DNA of 64,000 nucleotides from JANQOZ01 sp045106555 (GCA_045106555.1 JBGCET010000014.1:124001-188000); one strand, 5' to 3'; positions 42,571 to 52,152 are shown, counted from the first letter of the stretch. Notes: generated from the sequence alone by a model not told the origin. Program-made: numbers and translations.

Positions 42571-43329
42571 ATGCGTCGCAGATTTGTTGCCGGTAACTGG
42601 AAAATGCATGGGACTCATGCGCTCAACACCAAACTGGTCAACGCCATTGGCGTCGGCCTCAAAGCCTCCTCAGCGTGCGATGTTGCCGTATTCGTACCCG
42701 CCCCTTACTTAAAGTCTGTTAGCGAAGCGGCTGTGGGAACCGGAATCATGGTGGGCGCGCAGGACTTGAGCATTCACTCCCATGGCGCATTCACCGGCGA
42801 CATCAGCGCCGAGATGATTGCCGATTGTGGCGCCAGCATGACGCTGGTGGGGCACTCAGAGCGGCGCACCGGCTACTCTGAATCCAATGAGCTGGTGGCG
42901 CAAAAGGCCGCCGTGGCACTGGCGGCCGAGCTGACCCCGGTCGTTTGCTTTGGCGAAACGAAAGATCAACGTGAGGGCGGATCCACCGAGTCGGTAGTAA
43001 GGACCCAGATTGAGGCCGTGATTGCCCAGGTAGGGGTGGAAAATCTGGCGCGCTGTATCCTGGCCTATGAGCCTGTCTGGGCAATCGGCACGGGACTGAC
43101 TGCAAGCCCTCAGCAGGCGCAGGATGTTCATCACTTCATACGGTCCAAAATTAGTGATTTGGATGCTACAATTGGCGGTCAACTTCGGATACTTTACGGC
43201 GGCAGCGTGAAAGGCAGTAATGCCGAGGAGCTGTTCGCCATGGCAGACATCGACGGGGGCCTGATTGGGGGCGCGTCATTGTCAGCAGAGAATTTTCTGC
43301 CAATTTGTCTTGCGCCAGGCGCAGCCTGA
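42571..43329 (+). CDS. tpiA: Triosephosphate isomerase
   Basis: TpiA interconverts dihydroxyacetone phosphate and glyceraldehyde 3-phosphate. ATG 42571 (MRRRFVAGNWKMHG) gives 252 residues; the open frame starts earlier but without family similarity. The active-site Lys is in GNWKMHG, the electrophile His in VGHSERR, the catalytic Glu in LAYEPVWAIGTG and the phosphate loop in YGGSVKGSN. It precedes secG, as in many gammaproteobacteria. Confidence 0.97.
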   Translation: MRRRFVAGNWKMHGTHALNTKLVNAIGVGLKASSACDVAVFVPAPYLKSVSEAAVGTGIMVGAQDLSIHSHGAFTGDISAEMIADCGASMTLVGHSERRTGYSESNELVAQKAAVALAAELTPVVCFGETKDQREGGSTESVVRTQIEAVIAQVGVENLARCILAYEPVWAIGTGLTASPQQAQDVHHFIRSKISDLDATIGGQLRILYGGSVKGSNAEELFAMADIDGGLIGGASLSAENFLPICLAPGAA

Positions 43330-43382
43330 GCTAGCAGGCCGGACTTCACAGGCCGGCCAAACACGGAACACCGGAAACAAAA

Positions 43383-43850
43383 ATGGACGCTATATTCAGC
43401 ATTATTCAGGTTCTCATTGCGATCGCGATGATTGCGATCATTCTGATCCAGAGAGGCCCTGGTGCCGCGGCAGGCTCAGGTTTTGGCGCAGGCGCTTCTG
43501 GGACCGTGTTTGGGGCGCGTGGCTCAGGATCATTCCTCACCCGGGCCACGGCGGTCCTTGCGATTGGTTTTTTCGCAGTCAGCATGACCATGGCCGTGTT
43601 GGCCAGTCGGGCCGCCAGCAATATTTCCGGCCCTGACCTGGGCGTAATGGGTACCGCCGTTGAGGACAACGCTCCGCCTGAAGTCCCGGCGCTGGACGTG
43701 CCGCAGCTTGACGTGCCCACGCTGGATGTGGGGGCTTCAGAGCAGGCCCCGGCCAACGATATGATTGACGTTCCAGATGTTGAAGAAACGGCTGCTGATA
43801 CCGAAGGCAGCGAGGAAAACGGCGAGCGCGGGGACACGCCGCAGCCCTAA
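43383..43850 (+). CDS. secG: Preprotein translocase subunit SecG, extended C-terminus
   Basis: SecG assists SecYE-mediated protein export. Two membrane helices are clear (IIQVLIAIAMIAIILIQRG and FLTRATAVLAIGFFAVSMTM), with the GPGAAAGSGFGAGASGTVFG segment between them typical of the family. At 155 residues it is about 45 longer than E. coli SecG. The extra tail has a three-fold LDVP repeat (ALDVPQLDVPTLDVG) and a strongly acidic end. It is followed directly by tRNA-Leu and the nuo operon. Confidence 0.95.
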   Translation: MDAIFSIIQVLIAIAMIAIILIQRGPGAAAGSGFGAGASGTVFGARGSGSFLTRATAVLAIGFFAVSMTMAVLASRAASNISGPDLGVMGTAVEDNAPPEVPALDVPQLDVPTLDVGASEQAPANDMIDVPDVEETAADTEGSEENGERGDTPQP

Positions 43851-43864
43851 TCCGGAAAAACATT

Positions 43865-43949
43865 GCCGAAGTGGTGGAATTGGTAGACACGCTGTCTTGA
43901 GGGGGCAGTGGCGAAAGCCGTGCCGGTTCGAGTCCGGCCTTCGGCACCA
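43865..43949 (+). tRNA. leuU: tRNA-Leu (anticodon GAG)
   Basis: The acceptor stem GCCGAAG (43865-43871) pairs with CTTCGGC before ACCA (43946-43949), so CCA is encoded. The anticodon stem CTGTC/GGCAG encloses TTGAGGG, giving anticodon GAG for CUC/CUU codons. The long variable arm (TGGCGAAAGCC) is the class II mark of tRNA-Leu, and GGTTCGAGTCC is the T arm. Position between secG and nuoA is conserved in related bacteria. Confidence 0.96.
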
Positions 43950-43961
43950 TTTAACGAAAAC

Positions 43962-43980
43962 AGGCTCCTGATCGGAGCCT
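43962..43980 (+). terminator. Hairpin after tRNA-Leu, weak terminator
   Basis: AGGCTCC (43962-43968) and GGAGCCT (43974-43980) form a perfect 7-bp stem with a 5-nt loop. The following bases (TAAAGC) lack a T run, so it probably marks tRNA processing or partial termination before nuoA. Confidence 0.4.
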
Positions 43981-44021
43981 TAAAGCAAAACTAAGGTTTG
44001 GCCGATACGGTAAACGCGCTC

Positions 44022-44378
44022 ATGCTAGCTCAATATCTACCCATACTGCTGTTTCTGGTCGTTGCCTTAGGGTTTGGCGCCGTATTGGTGTTGGCTGGCG
44101 GTATTATCGGCCCCAACAAGCCCTCGGCGGAAAAACTGGCGCCTTACGAATGCGGATTTGAGGCATTTGAAGATGCCCGAATGAAATTTGACGTCCGCTA
44201 CTACCTCGTTGCAATCCTGTTCATCATCTTTGACCTGGAAATTGCCTTCCTTTTTCCTTGGGCGGTGGTGCTGGATAAAATTGGGATGTTCGGACTGATT
44301 TCCATGTCGCTGTTCCTGTTGATTTTGGTTATCGGGTTCATCTACGAATGGAAAAAAGGTGCGTTGGACTGGGAATGA
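44022..44378 (+). CDS. nuoA: NADH-quinone oxidoreductase subunit A
   Basis: NuoA is a three-helix membrane subunit of proton-pumping complex I. From ATG 44022 (MLAQYLPILLF) it has 118 residues and matches the length and N-terminus usual in related bacteria; a TTG at 43998 would add eight residues but its AAGG is too close. Diagnostic sequence: EKLAPYECGFEAFEDARMKF and YYLVAILFIIFDLEIAFLFP with the conserved acidic residues. It is the first of fourteen nuo genes. Confidence 0.95.
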   Translation: MLAQYLPILLFLVVALGFGAVLVLAGGIIGPNKPSAEKLAPYECGFEAFEDARMKFDVRYYLVAILFIIFDLEIAFLFPWAVVLDKIGMFGLISMSLFLLILVIGFIYEWKKGALDWE

Positions 44379-44436
44379 CAGCCGACATGATGAAAAACCT
44401 GATGACTATTGGGCAGCCAACAAAGGCCACAGACCG

Positions 44437-44997
44437 ATGAAAATGTTGATGTCTTCGCGCAACGCGACCGCGCCGGATAACGAGTACGGACTGGGCATAG
44501 TGGACGATATCTTGCGCCCGGAAACGGACAACCCGGTGCTGGATCGCGGTTTCGCCACCACTTCAGTGGATGCGCTGATGAATTGGGCCCGGACGGGATC
44601 CATGTGGCCTGTCACCTTTGGCTTGGCCTGCTGCGCGGTAGAAATGATGCACGCTGGCGCGGCGCGTTACGACCTCGACCGCTTTGGGGTGATTTTCCGA
44701 CCCAGCCCCCGGCAATCTGACGTCATGATTGTTGCCGGAACGCTGGTCAACAAGATGGCGCCAGCACTACGCAAGGTGTACGACCAGATGGCTGACCCAA
44801 AGTGGGTCATCTCCATGGGGTCCTGTGCCAACGGTGGCGGCTACTACCACTATTCTTACTCAGTGGTTCGTGGCTGCGATCGCGTAGTGCCGGTAGACAT
44901 CTACGTGCCCGGCTGCCCGCCCACCGCTGAAGCATTGATGTACGGCATTTTGCAGCTACAGTCGAAAGTGCGAAAAACCAGCACTATTGCTCGCTGA
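44437..44997 (+). CDS. nuoB: NADH-quinone oxidoreductase subunit B
   Basis: NuoB carries the N2 iron-sulfur cluster next to the quinone site. ATG 44437 gives 186 residues; the open frame from 44359 adds a non-family stretch, and ATGs at 44443 and 44449 are also possible. N2 ligands are in FGLACCAVEMMHAGAARYDL, GSCANGGGYYHYSYS and VYVPGCPP-type IYVPGCPPTAEALMYG. The upstream AAAGG is 10 nt away. Confidence 0.95.
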   Translation: MKMLMSSRNATAPDNEYGLGIVDDILRPETDNPVLDRGFATTSVDALMNWARTGSMWPVTFGLACCAVEMMHAGAARYDLDRFGVIFRPSPRQSDVMIVAGTLVNKMAPALRKVYDQMADPKWVISMGSCANGGGYYHYSYSVVRGCDRVVPVDIYVPGCPPTAEALMYGILQLQSKVRKTSTIAR

Positions 44998-45021
44998 CTC
45001 ATTCACAGGCATCTGGCAAAA

Positions 45022-45735
45022 ATGGTCGAAAAACCGCTTTCACTGAATGATCGCTTGAGCAACGCTCTGGGTGATCATTTGGAGGAAATTATTGAGGGTG
45101 GGTCCCAGCTGACGGTGGTCGTCACCGCCCAGCACTGGCTGGAATGCTGCCGACGGGTTCGTGATGAATTAGATTTTGAGCAGCTGACGGATCTCTGTGG
45201 TGTGGACTACCTCACCTACGGCGAAGACGAGTGGGACACGGAAAATGCCACCTCTGAGACCTTTTCCAGGGGCGTAGAAGGGAATGATGGCCCGGGGCGA
45301 TTCGATTGGGCCGGTAGACCCCAGGGCAAGAGCGGTGAGCGTTATGCCGTCGTGATTCACCTGCTCTCGGTGAAAAACAACGAGCGTGTTCGGCTGCGCT
45401 GTAAGGTACCCGATGACGAAGTACCTGCAGTACCCTCCCTGGTTGACGTATGGGCAGCGGCAAACTGGTTTGAGCGGGAAACGTTTGACATGTTTGGGGT
45501 GATCTTTGACGGCCACCCGGACCTGCGCCGCCTGCTGACCGACTACGGCTTCATTGGCCATCCGTTCCGCAAAGATTTTCCTCTGGTGGGCAATGTGGAA
45601 GTGCGTTACGACCCGGAAAAGCGTCGGGTGATCTATCAGCCGGTAACCATCGAGCCCCGAGTCCTGGTGCCCAAGGTCATCCGCTCCGACTCTCGCTATG
45701 CCCACCAAAATGGCAAGGGTGGCTCTCGTGGCTGA
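45022..45735 (+). CDS. nuoC: NADH-quinone oxidoreductase subunit C
   Basis: NuoC belongs to the peripheral arm of complex I. The 237-residue protein ends its family domain with WFERETFDMFGVIFDGHPDL and TDYGFIGHPFRKDFPL. It is a separate gene here, whereas E. coli has a NuoCD fusion. A loop insertion (about 72-108, EDEWDTENATSETFSRG) is present before the YAVVIHLLSV strand, as I recall for some non-enteric homologues. It overlaps nuoD by 8 bp. Confidence 0.95.
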   Translation: MVEKPLSLNDRLSNALGDHLEEIIEGGSQLTVVVTAQHWLECCRRVRDELDFEQLTDLCGVDYLTYGEDEWDTENATSETFSRGVEGNDGPGRFDWAGRPQGKSGERYAVVIHLLSVKNNERVRLRCKVPDDEVPAVPSLVDVWAAANWFERETFDMFGVIFDGHPDLRRLLTDYGFIGHPFRKDFPLVGNVEVRYDPEKRRVIYQPVTIEPRVLVPKVIRSDSRYAHQNGKGGSRG

Positions 45736-46981
45736 AATTCGCAACTACACCATGAACTTCGGTCCCCAGCACCCGTCCGCTCACGGTGTGCTTCGGCTGA
45801 TTTTGGAAATGGACGGCGAGGTGGTGCAGCGTGCTGACCCCCATGTGGGTCTGTTACATCGAGGCACTGAAAAACTGGCTGAGAGTAAACCGTATAACCA
45901 GTCCATCGGTTATATGGATCGACTCGATTACGTGTCAATGATGTGTAATGAGCACGCTTATGTGCGAGCGATTGAAGACCTTCTGGGTGTAGAAGCACCT
46001 GTGCGTGCCCAGTACATCCGTACGCTGTTTGACGAAGTGACGCGAATCCTCAATCACCTGATGTGGATTGGTACTCACGGACTGGATCTGGGCGCCATGG
46101 CCCTGTTTCTGTACGCGTTCAGGGAACGTGAACAGTTGATGGATTGCTACGAAGCCGTGTCGGGCGCCCGCATGCACGCGACGTACTACCGGCCCGGTGG
46201 CGTCTATCGAGATTTGCCGGATCAAATGCCCGTATACCGGGAAACCCAGTGGACCAAAGGCGATGACCTGAAGCGGGTCAACGCCTGGCGTGAAGGCAGC
46301 ATGCTGGATTTTCTTGATGCCTTTGCTGAAGACTTTGATTCCAAGGTTGACGAGTACGAAACCCTGCTGACCGACAATCGAATCTGGAAACAACGCACCG
46401 TGCATATCGCTGAAGTTAGCCCGGAGCGAGCGCTGCAGCTAGGGTTTACCGGACCCATGCTGCGCGGCTCTGGAATTGCCTGGGATCTGCGTAAAAAGCA
46501 GCCTTACGCGGCCTATGCTGATGTGGATTTTGATATTCCGATCGGCACTAATGGCGACTGCTACGACCGCTACTTGGTGCGAGTCGAGGAAATGCGCCAA
46601 TCCAATCGCATCATTAAGCAATGCGTACAGTGGTTGCGGGACAATGATGGTCCGGTGATGCTGGACAATCAGAAAGTCATCGCACCCACCCGGGAAGAGA
46701 TGAAAGACGACATGGAGTCGCTCATTCATCACTTTAAGCTGTTTACAGAAGGGTACTGCGTACCGGAAGGGGAATCCTACGCCGCCGTTGAGGCGCCCAA
46801 GGGCGAGTTCGGTGCCTACATCGTCTCCGATGGCTCTAACAAGCCGTTTCGATTGCACTTAAGAGCGCCAGGATTTCCTCACCTTGCCGCTATGGATGAG
46901 ATGGTTCGGGGCCACATGCTGTCCGATGTGGTGGCGGTGATTGGCACCCAGGACATCGTGTTCGGAGAAATTGATCGATGA
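45728..46981 (+). CDS. nuoD: NADH-quinone oxidoreductase subunit D
   Basis: NuoD forms the quinone-binding cavity with NuoB. I choose GTG 45728 (VAEIRNYTMNFGPQHPSAHG), which matches the family start and has AGGGTGG just upstream; an ATG at 45698 adds ten residues. The 417-residue product has the quinone-site HPSAHG, DPHVGLLHRGTEKL, YMDRLDYVSMMCNEHAY and the C-terminal DIVFGEIDR. The stop overlaps nuoE by ATGA. Confidence 0.96.
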   Translation: MAEIRNYTMNFGPQHPSAHGVLRLILEMDGEVVQRADPHVGLLHRGTEKLAESKPYNQSIGYMDRLDYVSMMCNEHAYVRAIEDLLGVEAPVRAQYIRTLFDEVTRILNHLMWIGTHGLDLGAMALFLYAFREREQLMDCYEAVSGARMHATYYRPGGVYRDLPDQMPVYRETQWTKGDDLKRVNAWREGSMLDFLDAFAEDFDSKVDEYETLLTDNRIWKQRTVHIAEVSPERALQLGFTGPMLRGSGIAWDLRKKQPYAAYADVDFDIPIGTNGDCYDRYLVRVEEMRQSNRIIKQCVQWLRDNDGPVMLDNQKVIAPTREEMKDDMESLIHHFKLFTEGYCVPEGESYAAVEAPKGEFGAYIVSDGSNKPFRLHLRAPGFPHLAAMDEMVRGHMLSDVVAVIGTQDIVFGEIDR

Positions 46982-47460
46982 GCGCCCTCACTCCCGAAAC
47001 CTTGAAGAAAATCGATCACTGGATCGGAAAATTCCCACCGGAACAAAAACGTTCCGCGGTGATTCAGTCGTTGACGGCTGCACAGGACCAAAATGGCGGC
47101 TGGTTGAGCAAAGAGCTCATCACTGACGTCGCGACCTATCTGGATATTCCTGCTGCCTGGGCCTACGAGGTGGCATCGTTTTACTCGTTGTTTCATCTTG
47201 AGCCCTGCGGCCGAAACAAAGTGGCCCTGTGCACCAACATTTCCTGCTGGCTGCGCGGTGCTAACGATCTTGCCCAGCACCTGGAGCAAAAGCTGGGTGT
47301 TGAGATGGGTGAAACCACCGAGGACGGCCGCATCACTTTAGTGCAGGAAGAAGAGTGCCTGGCGGGCTGCGTTGGCGCGCCCATGATGATCGTCAACGGG
47401 CACTATCACGAAAATCTTGATCCATCCAAAGTGGATGAAATTCTGGACGGCCTAACCTGA
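46978..47460 (+). CDS. nuoE: NADH-quinone oxidoreductase subunit E
   Basis: NuoE is the 24-kDa thioredoxin-like subunit of the NADH-dehydrogenase module, holding the [2Fe-2S] cluster N1a. The four cysteines are in ALCTNISCWLRGAND and EEECLAGCVGAPMM. The 160-residue length is normal. It begins inside the nuoD stop and is followed by nuoF after 27 bp. Confidence 0.95.
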   Translation: MSALTPETLKKIDHWIGKFPPEQKRSAVIQSLTAAQDQNGGWLSKELITDVATYLDIPAAWAYEVASFYSLFHLEPCGRNKVALCTNISCWLRGANDLAQHLEQKLGVEMGETTEDGRITLVQEEECLAGCVGAPMMIVNGHYHENLDPSKVDEILDGLT

Positions 47461-47487
47461 TGGCGGGCTTCCGGTATGGAGTGTTGA

Positions 47488-48789
47488 ATGGCTGATTCCC
47501 AACAGGTGTCACTAACCACTGTCGGGCTGGACAAACCCTGGTCGATGGAAAGCTATCGCTCGGTTGGCGGCTATCAGGCCCTTGAGAAAATTCTCAAAGA
47601 CTCAACGCCTCAGGAAGAGATCATCGATACCCTGAAAGCCTCGGCTTTGCGTGGTCGGGGCGGCGCGGGCTTTCCCACCGGTCTTAAGTGGAGCTTTATG
47701 CCACGCAATGCGCCGGGTCAGAAATACGTGCTGTGTAACTCGGATGAATCGGAGCCTGGCACCTGTCACGACCGGGACATCCTGCGGTTTAACCCGCACG
47801 CGGTCATTGAGGGCATGATCATCGGCGGTTATGCCATGGGCTGCACCGTGGGCTATAACTACCTTCGCGGCGAATTCCACCACGAGCCGTTTGAGCGGTT
47901 TGAAGCGGCCCTGGCTGAGGCTTACGAAGCGGGCTATCTGGGGAAAAATCTGAAGGGCAGCGGGGTGGATTTTGATCTGTACGCAGCGCTCGGTGCCGGC
48001 GCATACATTTGCGGCGAAGAAACCGCCCTGATGGAGTCGCTGGAAGGCAAGAAAGGCCAGCCGCGATTCAAGCCGCCGTTTCCGGCCAACTTTGGCCTGT
48101 ACGGCAAACCCAGCACGATTAACAATACAGAAACCTTCGCCTCGGTGCCGGCCATTATGCGCAACGGTGCTGAATGGTTTCTGGAAATTGGCATACCGAA
48201 TAACGGTGGCCCAAAATGTTTCTCCGTGTCGGGTCATGTGAATAAGCCCGGCAACTATGAAATCCCTCTGGGTACGCCGTTTAAGGACATGCTCGCCACC
48301 GCTGGCGGCATGCTCAACGGCAGCACCCTCAAAGCCGTGATTCCTGGCGGATCTTCTATGCCCGTTCTACCGGCAGAAACCATGATGGACATCACCATGG
48401 ATTTTGATGCCCTGCAAAAAGCAGGTTCTGGCCTGGGGTCAGGGGCGGTCATCGTGATGAACGATGCCACCTGCATGGTTCAGGCCTGTCAGCGTATTTC
48501 CCGCTTTTACTTCAAAGAATCCTGTGGCCAATGCACGCCCTGCAGGGAGGGGACCGGCTGGATGTACCGTGTGCTGAGCCGAATTGTGGACGGCAAGGGT
48601 CGCAGCGAAGATATTGAGCTGCTGAAATCGGCGGCAGGACAGATAGAGGGCCATACGATTTGCGCCTTCGGCGAAGCCGCAGCCTGGCCCGTGCAAGGCT
48701 TTTTGCGCCACTACTGGCATGAATTTGAATATTACGTTGAGCATGGTCGCTCAATTGTGGACGGCGGTCCCGCGGGAGTGGCAGCATGA
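47488..48789 (+). CDS. nuoF: NADH-quinone oxidoreductase subunit F
   Basis: NuoF binds NADH and FMN and carries the [4Fe-4S] cluster N3. The 433-residue protein shows the NADH/FMN glycine-rich RGRGGAGFPTGLKWSFMPR, YICGEETALMESLEGKKGQP and the N3 ligands in ESCGQCTPCREGTGW with a later Cys in HTICAFGEAAAWPV. It overlaps nuoG by ATGA. Confidence 0.97.
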   Translation: MADSQQVSLTTVGLDKPWSMESYRSVGGYQALEKILKDSTPQEEIIDTLKASALRGRGGAGFPTGLKWSFMPRNAPGQKYVLCNSDESEPGTCHDRDILRFNPHAVIEGMIIGGYAMGCTVGYNYLRGEFHHEPFERFEAALAEAYEAGYLGKNLKGSGVDFDLYAALGAGAYICGEETALMESLEGKKGQPRFKPPFPANFGLYGKPSTINNTETFASVPAIMRNGAEWFLEIGIPNNGGPKCFSVSGHVNKPGNYEIPLGTPFKDMLATAGGMLNGSTLKAVIPGGSSMPVLPAETMMDITMDFDALQKAGSGLGSGAVIVMNDATCMVQACQRISRFYFKESCGQCTPCREGTGWMYRVLSRIVDGKGRSEDIELLKSAAGQIEGHTICAFGEAAAWPVQGFLRHYWHEFEYYVEHGRSIVDGGPAGVAA

Positions 48790-51158
48790 GTGACACCCCG
48801 GTGGCCACCGATACCGTCACCATCGAGATTGATGGGGTGGAAATGCAAGCGCCCAAAGGCTCAATGATTATTGAGTCGGCGGACAAGGCCGGCATGACCA
48901 TTCCGCGTTTTTGCTACCACGAGAAACTGTCTATCGCGGCCAACTGTCGCATGTGTCTCGTGGATGTGGAGAAAGCGCCCAAACCGCTTCCCGCATGCGC
49001 CACACCGGTGATGGACGGCATGAAGGTGTACACCCAGTCGCGTCGCGCCCAGAAGGCGCAGCAAAACGTGATGGAATTTCTGCTGATTAACCATCCGCTG
49101 GATTGCCCCATCTGCGACCAGGGTGGCGAATGTGAGCTGCAGGACGTGTCCATGGGTTATGGCCATTCGGCGTCGCGCTTTACCGAGCGCAAGCGGGTGG
49201 TGAAAGACGAAGACCTGGGCTCATTGATCAGCACCGACATGACCCGCTGCATTCACTGTACCCGCTGCGTACGGTTTCTCGACGAAATTTCTGGCACCAA
49301 CGAATTAGGTGGCATCGGCAGGGGCGAGCGGACGTTCATCAGCACGTTTATTGAACGGTCTGTCGACTCGGAGCTGTCAGGCAACATTATAGATTTGTGT
49401 CCGGTTGGCGCCCTGACCAACAAGCCATTCCGCTTCAGCGCGCGTTCCTGGGAACTGCGGGCACGTCCGGCTATTGCCAATCATGACTGCATCGGCTCTA
49501 ACCTGCATTACCACGTGCGCCGCGGAAAAATCCTGCGCTCGGTGCCGCGAGACAACGACGCGGTCAACGAAAGTTGGCTGGCGGATCGGGATCGTTGGGG
49601 CTTTCATGGTCTGCAGGGCGATGATCGAGCCACCACGCCGATGCTGCGTCGCGATGGTGAGTGGCAAGAAGTGTCCTGGGACGAGGCTATCGAACATAGC
49701 GCATCGATGTTGAAATCATCCGCTGAGACCGGCTACCTGCTGTCTCCCAACGCCAGTAACGAAGAGCTCTATTTGGCGCAGAAACTGGCCAGAGCGCTGG
49801 GCAGTAAGAATATCGATCACCGACTTCGCGAGCGTGACCTGTCCGATCAGCAAGGGCTGCCAATGGCGCCTTCGCTAGGGCAGTCGTTAGCGCAGCTTGC
49901 GGAAAATTCGGCAATATTGCTGGTAGCTGCCAACGTCCGTCATGAACAGCCGCTCATTGGCCACCGGGTGCGCCAGGCCTGGCGCAGTGGGGCGAAGATA
50001 TTTTCCCTCGCCTCGCGTCAGTACAACAACCATTTTGACTGTGCGGTTGATCAAGTCGTATCGCCAGCTCAAATAGTCAGCGAGTTGGCGGCGGTCGCCG
50101 TGGCGTTGGACGCCGTTGAAACCGCGGCTACCGCCGAGATGTTACGTAGCGCGACGGCTACCGAACATGCACAGGCAATTGCTGAGGGACTGAAATCTGC
50201 AGAGTCGGCCACGGTCATGCTGGGCCATGCAGCCTTGACCAGCCCTCATGGCGCGACCCTGAGAGCCCTGTGTCAGATTATCTGCAGCGCCAGTGGTGCA
50301 ACCTACGCTGAGCCGCCACTAGGTGCCAACGGCGTTGGCGCCTGGAAACTGGGCGCGTTGCCTCATCGAGAGGCCGGCGGTTCCGACAGTGCTGCACCAG
50401 GGTTGAACGCCAGGCAGATGATTAACGGCCAGCTTGATGCCATGCTGGTTTATGACTTTGAGCCCATGCTCGACTTGGCCGAGGGCGCTGATGCTACCGA
50501 GGCGTTAACCGATACCGCCCAAGTCATTCACGTGGGCCCGTTTATTACGCCAGAAATTCTGCAGTACGCCGACGTCATCCTGCCGCTGGCACCCATGCCA
50601 GAAACTGAAGGTAGTTTGACGAATGTCGAAGGGCTGATTCAGGGCAGTGCCGCGGCAGCGAAACCCGCCGGTGAAGCGCGCCCGGGTTGGAAAATCATCA
50701 AGGCCCTAGCCGACGCTGCGAACCTGACGGATTTCGATTTCACCGATTTTGTCGGCGTCCACGAACAGGTGTTGGAAGTGCTGGCGTCGGTGCAGGAGCG
50801 TGGATACGAGCAGCCCGCCAGTTTGTCCGCTCCGGCGGCTACTGAGGCATTGGCGACGCTGGTTGAAACCCCTATTTATGCCGGTAACGCGGTGGTCAGA
50901 CGCAGCCTAGCGCTGCAAAAAACCGCCCACGGCGAAGATGGCCAGCTAACCGCCCATCCTGACGTATTGTCCGAACTCGGTTTGCTTGAAGGCGAGGTTG
51001 AGGCATTTGTCGGCGACGGCGACGCCATCACGGTTGAGCTGACGGCGGACGCCACACTGGCGCCAGCAACGGTCAGAATTAGTGCGGGAACGGCTGCGGC
51101 CAGCGGCTTGGTTGGCGCCGATCAAATCACATTGCGGGCGGTTAGCAGCGATGAGTGA
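48786..51158 (+). CDS. nuoG: NADH-quinone oxidoreductase subunit G
   Basis: NuoG is the large Fe-S subunit. The 790-residue protein has a [2Fe-2S] domain (FCYHEKLSIAANCRMCLVDV), the His-Cys cluster N5 region (HPLDCPICDQGGECELQD) and the N4 cluster (MTRCIHCTRCVRF), then a degenerate molybdopterin-oxidoreductase domain. The four-Cys N7 motif of E. coli NuoG is not seen (the region reads NHDCIGSNLHYH). The C-terminal half is Ala-rich. It overlaps nuoH by 8 bp. Confidence 0.96.
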   Translation: MSDTPVATDTVTIEIDGVEMQAPKGSMIIESADKAGMTIPRFCYHEKLSIAANCRMCLVDVEKAPKPLPACATPVMDGMKVYTQSRRAQKAQQNVMEFLLINHPLDCPICDQGGECELQDVSMGYGHSASRFTERKRVVKDEDLGSLISTDMTRCIHCTRCVRFLDEISGTNELGGIGRGERTFISTFIERSVDSELSGNIIDLCPVGALTNKPFRFSARSWELRARPAIANHDCIGSNLHYHVRRGKILRSVPRDNDAVNESWLADRDRWGFHGLQGDDRATTPMLRRDGEWQEVSWDEAIEHSASMLKSSAETGYLLSPNASNEELYLAQKLARALGSKNIDHRLRERDLSDQQGLPMAPSLGQSLAQLAENSAILLVAANVRHEQPLIGHRVRQAWRSGAKIFSLASRQYNNHFDCAVDQVVSPAQIVSELAAVAVALDAVETAATAEMLRSATATEHAQAIAEGLKSAESATVMLGHAALTSPHGATLRALCQIICSASGATYAEPPLGANGVGAWKLGALPHREAGGSDSAAPGLNARQMINGQLDAMLVYDFEPMLDLAEGADATEALTDTAQVIHVGPFITPEILQYADVILPLAPMPETEGSLTNVEGLIQGSAAAAKPAGEARPGWKIIKALADAANLTDFDFTDFVGVHEQVLEVLASVQERGYEQPASLSAPAATEALATLVETPIYAGNAVVRRSLALQKTAHGEDGQLTAHPDVLSELGLLEGEVEAFVGDGDAITVELTADATLAPATVRISAGTAAASGLVGADQITLRAVSSDE

Positions 51159-52152
51159 ACCGCTAATCTATGTCGCCTGGACGCTGGCCAAGATTCTGGC
51201 GATCGTTATTCCGGTCACCATAGGCGTGGCCATGTTTGTCTACGCCGAGCGCAAGGTCATCGGTTTCATGCATTCACGCATGGGGCCCAACCGGGTCGGG
51301 CCGTTTGGCTTGCTTCAGACCTTCGCCGACGTGTTCAAGCTCATCATGAAGGAAGTGATTTTGCCCACCTCGGCCAATCGCTTCTTGTTTTTGTTAGCGC
51401 CGCTGATTGCATTGGCTCCTGCGTTGGCGGCCTGGGCGGTGATTCCGTTTAGCGCCAAGCTGGTGCTGGCTGACGTCAATGCCGGTCTGCTGTACGTATT
51501 GGCTATGACCTCATTGGGCGTCTACGGGATCATCATTGCGGGTTGGGCGTCAAACTCTAAGTATGCGTTTCTTGGCGCCATGCGCTCTGCGGCACAAATT
51601 GTTTCTTACGAGATCGCTATGGGCTTCGCCCTGGTGGGTGTCCTCATTGCCGCCGGCAGCCTGAACATGGTGGAGATTGTTGAAGCGCAGTCGGGTGGCT
51701 TCTGGAATTGGTTCTTCCTGCCTCTATTTCCGCTGTTTGTGGTGTATTTCATTTCGGGTGTGGCTGAAACCAACCGAGCACCCTTTGACGTTGCTGAAGG
51801 GGAGTCGGAAATTGTCGCTGGCTTCCACGTGGAATACTCCGGCGCCCCGTTTGCGGTGTTCTTCCTAGCCGAATACGCCAACATGATTTTGATTGCAGCG
51901 CTTGCAACCACCCTGTTTGCTGGCGGCTGGTTGTCGCCGTTCCCGGCGGTGATTCCGGATTCAGCGCTGTGGTTTTTCTTAAAGACGTTCTTTTTCTGCT
52001 TTCTGTATCTTTGGTTTCGCTCAACGTTCCCGCGTTATCGCTATGACCAGATCATGCGGCTGGGTTGGAAAGTGTTTATTCCCATCACCATCGTGTGGAT
52101 ATTGGTTGTTGCGCTGATGGTGGTGCAAAAGTGGCTTTGGTGGGCTCCATGA
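51151..52152 (+). CDS. nuoH: NADH-quinone oxidoreductase subunit H
   Basis: NuoH is the multi-helix membrane subunit that contributes to the quinone chamber. ATG 51151 (MSEPLIYVAWTLAKIL) gives 333 residues. Signature segments are YAERKVIGFMHSRMGPNRVG, AETNRAPFDVAEGESEIVAG and FRSTFPRYRYDQIMRLGWKV. Its start lies within the end of nuoG and its stop overlaps nuoI by ATGA. Confidence 0.97.
   Translation: MSEPLIYVAWTLAKILAIVIPVTIGVAMFVYAERKVIGFMHSRMGPNRVGPFGLLQTFADVFKLIMKEVILPTSANRFLFLLAPLIALAPALAAWAVIPFSAKLVLADVNAGLLYVLAMTSLGVYGIIIAGWASNSKYAFLGAMRSAAQIVSYEIAMGFALVGVLIAAGSLNMVEIVEAQSGGFWNWFFLPLFPLFVVYFISGVAETNRAPFDVAEGESEIVAGFHVEYSGAPFAVFFLAEYANMILIAALATTLFAGGWLSPFPAVIPDSALWFFLKTFFFCFLYLWFRSTFPRYRYDQIMRLGWKVFIPITIVWILVVALMVVQKWLWWAP

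Noticed and set aside
48786..51158. NuoG lacking the N7 cluster as a defect
   Set aside because: N7 is absent from many functional complex I enzymes, so this is normal variation.
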